A stretch of 5,902 nt of DNA, from positions 1-5,902 of the forward strand of contig JAGLYJ010000069.1 of the NCBI GenBank assembly GCA_023132365.1, read 5' to 3'. This DNA comes from Mycoplasmatota bacterium (lineage in GTDB: Bacteria; Bacillota_I; Bacilli_A; Izemoplasmatales; Hujiaoplasmataceae). The notes beneath the pieces are model-generated. The model was not told where the DNA came from, did not search any database, and worked only from the letters and a program-made list of their open reading frames with translations. Made by a program: the position numbers and the translations under genes. Positions 4,697 through 5,902 of this stretch are shown here, in pieces (positions within the stretch are counted from its first letter, which is position 1; each line of letters begins with the position of its first letter).

Positions 4697-5902
4697 ATGA
4701 AAAAAGGTGTAGCAAAAAAATATTACAAAAAAATTAATACAACTTTTGAGGGTTTAAATAAACAGGATGAATTTGCAAAAGATTTTGGTAATTTAATTGA
4801 CTCAGCAAATACGAGACTCTATCAAAGAGAACGTAGAGAAAGACGAATTTTTGATGATTCTTGGATAAAAGAAGTTGAAGATATCTTACCTATTATTGAT
4901 AAACTTACTAGAAATCCTAGAGAAAATCTTAAAAAAATATCTGAGATTGTTCCAGTAGAAAGAGCGAAAAAAACTAATGCGGATACTGTAAGACATTTAG
5001 CTGCTAATACACAGCTAATTAAATCAGCGGATAAATATGGAAATATAATACCAAAGAAAGTTTTAACTACATATTCAGAATCTGATTTAGGAACTTATGA
5101 AAACAGATTCTTAATGACGCTAGTTAACAAATTATTTACTTTTATAGAAATTAGATATAATTTAATTTTAGATAAAGCTAAAACAGAATATGTTAATTAC
5201 CTAAAAGTTGAATCATTAATCGAATCTGGTCATACTACTATTGAGTATGATATTACATTAAAAATTAATCAAAATACTTTTGCTGATGAAGTTGGTAAGA
5301 AAAACCAAGATCTATTGAAAAAAATGACTCAAGTTAGATCAATGATTACTAGATATAAATTATCAAGATTTATGAAACAGATGCAGGAATTTATCCCGGT
5401 TAAATCACCAATCATGAAAACAAATATTATCTTAAAAAACTATGATTTCAGAGCTTGTTATGATATGTGGGTTTTACTAGATCATATAGACCGTATTGGC
5501 TATGATGTTGACGTGTATGAAAGAGATGTAAATTTTGATGATAAATACCTGGGAGACATTAAAAATGCAATGTTAGTGATATATAGCGCTGTAACTTCCA
5601 ACGCAATAGAAGAACCTGAATTATCTCAAGATGTACCTATTAATTACTACAAGAAAAAAAATCCTAAAATAATGGAACACTATGTTGAAGACCAGTATAT
5701 TGAACCTATGGATTTTGTTTTCCAAGATAATTCATTAAATCAATATTTCTTAGATCAAATTCGTAAAATTAACAATCAAAGATATTCAATGCTTAAAGAA
5801 ACTGGAGTTCCTGACAAAGAAGCTATTAAGATTGTTTATGAAAGGCTATCGGCTGTAGCAAATGCTGCATTTAAAGAATTTGTAAATGATAACTTCAGAC
5901 CA
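4697..5902 (+). CDS. DUF2357/McrC-like partner protein, 5' part (open at window end)
   Basis: 402 codons are readable with no stop before the window ends. ATG 4697 is 11 bases after the stop of the ATPase gene. Two possible ribosome sites, GGGAG (4677-4681, overlapping that stop) and GGGTGA (4687-4692), suggest tight coupling. The N-terminal 60 residues are highly charged (KKGVAKKYYKKI; RERRERR at 44-50). The key marker is SDLGTYENRFLMTLVNKLFTFI (129-150): the TYENRF block followed by a hydrophobic helix is characteristic of DUF2357 proteins, which pair with McrB-type ATPases and resemble McrC. A charged helical region (154-235) and an alpha/beta part (about 243-300) follow. No PD-(D/E)xK nuclease motif can be identified in the visible part; if present it should lie further downstream. 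In McrC-type proteins the N-terminal part binds and stimulates the McrB ring. There is no signal peptide or membrane helix, so any membrane location would come through the ATPase. Confidence 0.72.
   Translation, partial: MKKGVAKKYYKKINTTFEGLNKQDEFAKDFGNLIDSANTRLYQRERRERRIFDDSWIKEVEDILPIIDKLTRNPRENLKKISEIVPVERAKKTNADTVRHLAANTQLIKSADKYGNIIPKKVLTTYSESDLGTYENRFLMTLVNKLFTFIEIRYNLILDKAKTEYVNYLKVESLIESGHTTIEYDITLKINQNTFADEVGKKNQDLLKKMTQVRSMITRYKLSRFMKQMQEFIPVKSPIMKTNIILKNYDFRACYDMWVLLDHIDRIGYDVDVYERDVNFDDKYLGDIKNAMLVIYSAVTSNAIEEPELSQDVPINYYKKKNPKIMEHYVEDQYIEPMDFVFQDNSLNQYFLDQIRKINNQRYSMLKETGVPDKEAIKIVYERLSAVANAAFKEFVNDNFRP

Noticed and set aside
3024..5902. Standard modification-dependent McrBC restriction system
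   Set aside because: The AAA+ domain fits, but no DNA-reader domain is visible in the ATPase and no nuclease motif in the visible part of the partner, so the classical label is not supported within this window.
1..5902. Insertion sequence, phage or integrase remains
   Set aside because: No transposase, integrase, terminal inverted repeats or tRNA gene were found on either strand.

Overview
The window is AT-rich and typical of a low-GC Gram-positive (Firmicutes/Mollicutes-type) bacterium. Strong AAGGAGG-type ribosome binding sites precede most genes. Tryptophan is always TGG and no reading frame needs TGA as a sense codon, so the standard bacterial code fits and the TGA=Trp mycoplasmas are unlikely. 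Candidate lineages are Acholeplasma/Izemoplasma-like or Erysipelotrichia/Bacilli-like; this is inference and no marker gene is present. All genes are on the + strand.

Layout. Bases 1-49 are the 3' part of a cyclic-di-GMP-I (GEMM-I) riboswitch aptamer cut by the window edge. A rho-independent terminator (45-78) follows directly, and its 5' arm reuses the last bases of the aptamer. The rest of the leader (to about 198) holds two further copies of the terminator's 3' half and U-tract. Then come two exported beta-rich proteins of the TasA/camelysin-like, SipW-dependent type (238-1008 and 1050-2027), a strong hairpin (2059-2091) and a 238-bp gene-free stretch. After that come a SipW/ER-type signal peptidase I (2266-2973), a membrane-tethered McrB-like AAA+ NTPase (3024-4685), and a DUF2357/McrC-like partner that is still open at the window end (4697-5902).

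How the parts may work together. Overlap between aptamer and terminator predicts that c-di-GMP binding prevents termination, an ON switch. High c-di-GMP, the usual signal for sessile life, would then turn on two surface or matrix proteins and, by read-through or a weak second promoter, the dedicated peptidase that could process them. The unusual part is the McrB/McrC-like pair immediately downstream. The ATPase carries a transmembrane helix, a coiled coil and a glycine-rich linker ahead of its AAA+ domain. The signal peptidase has a second transmembrane helix and its own coiled-coil tail, predicted to be cytoplasmic. This arrangement suggests either a membrane-bound defence module next to a surface-structure operon, or a McrBC-derived machine working with secretion or assembly of the surface proteins. 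The sequence alone does not decide between these.
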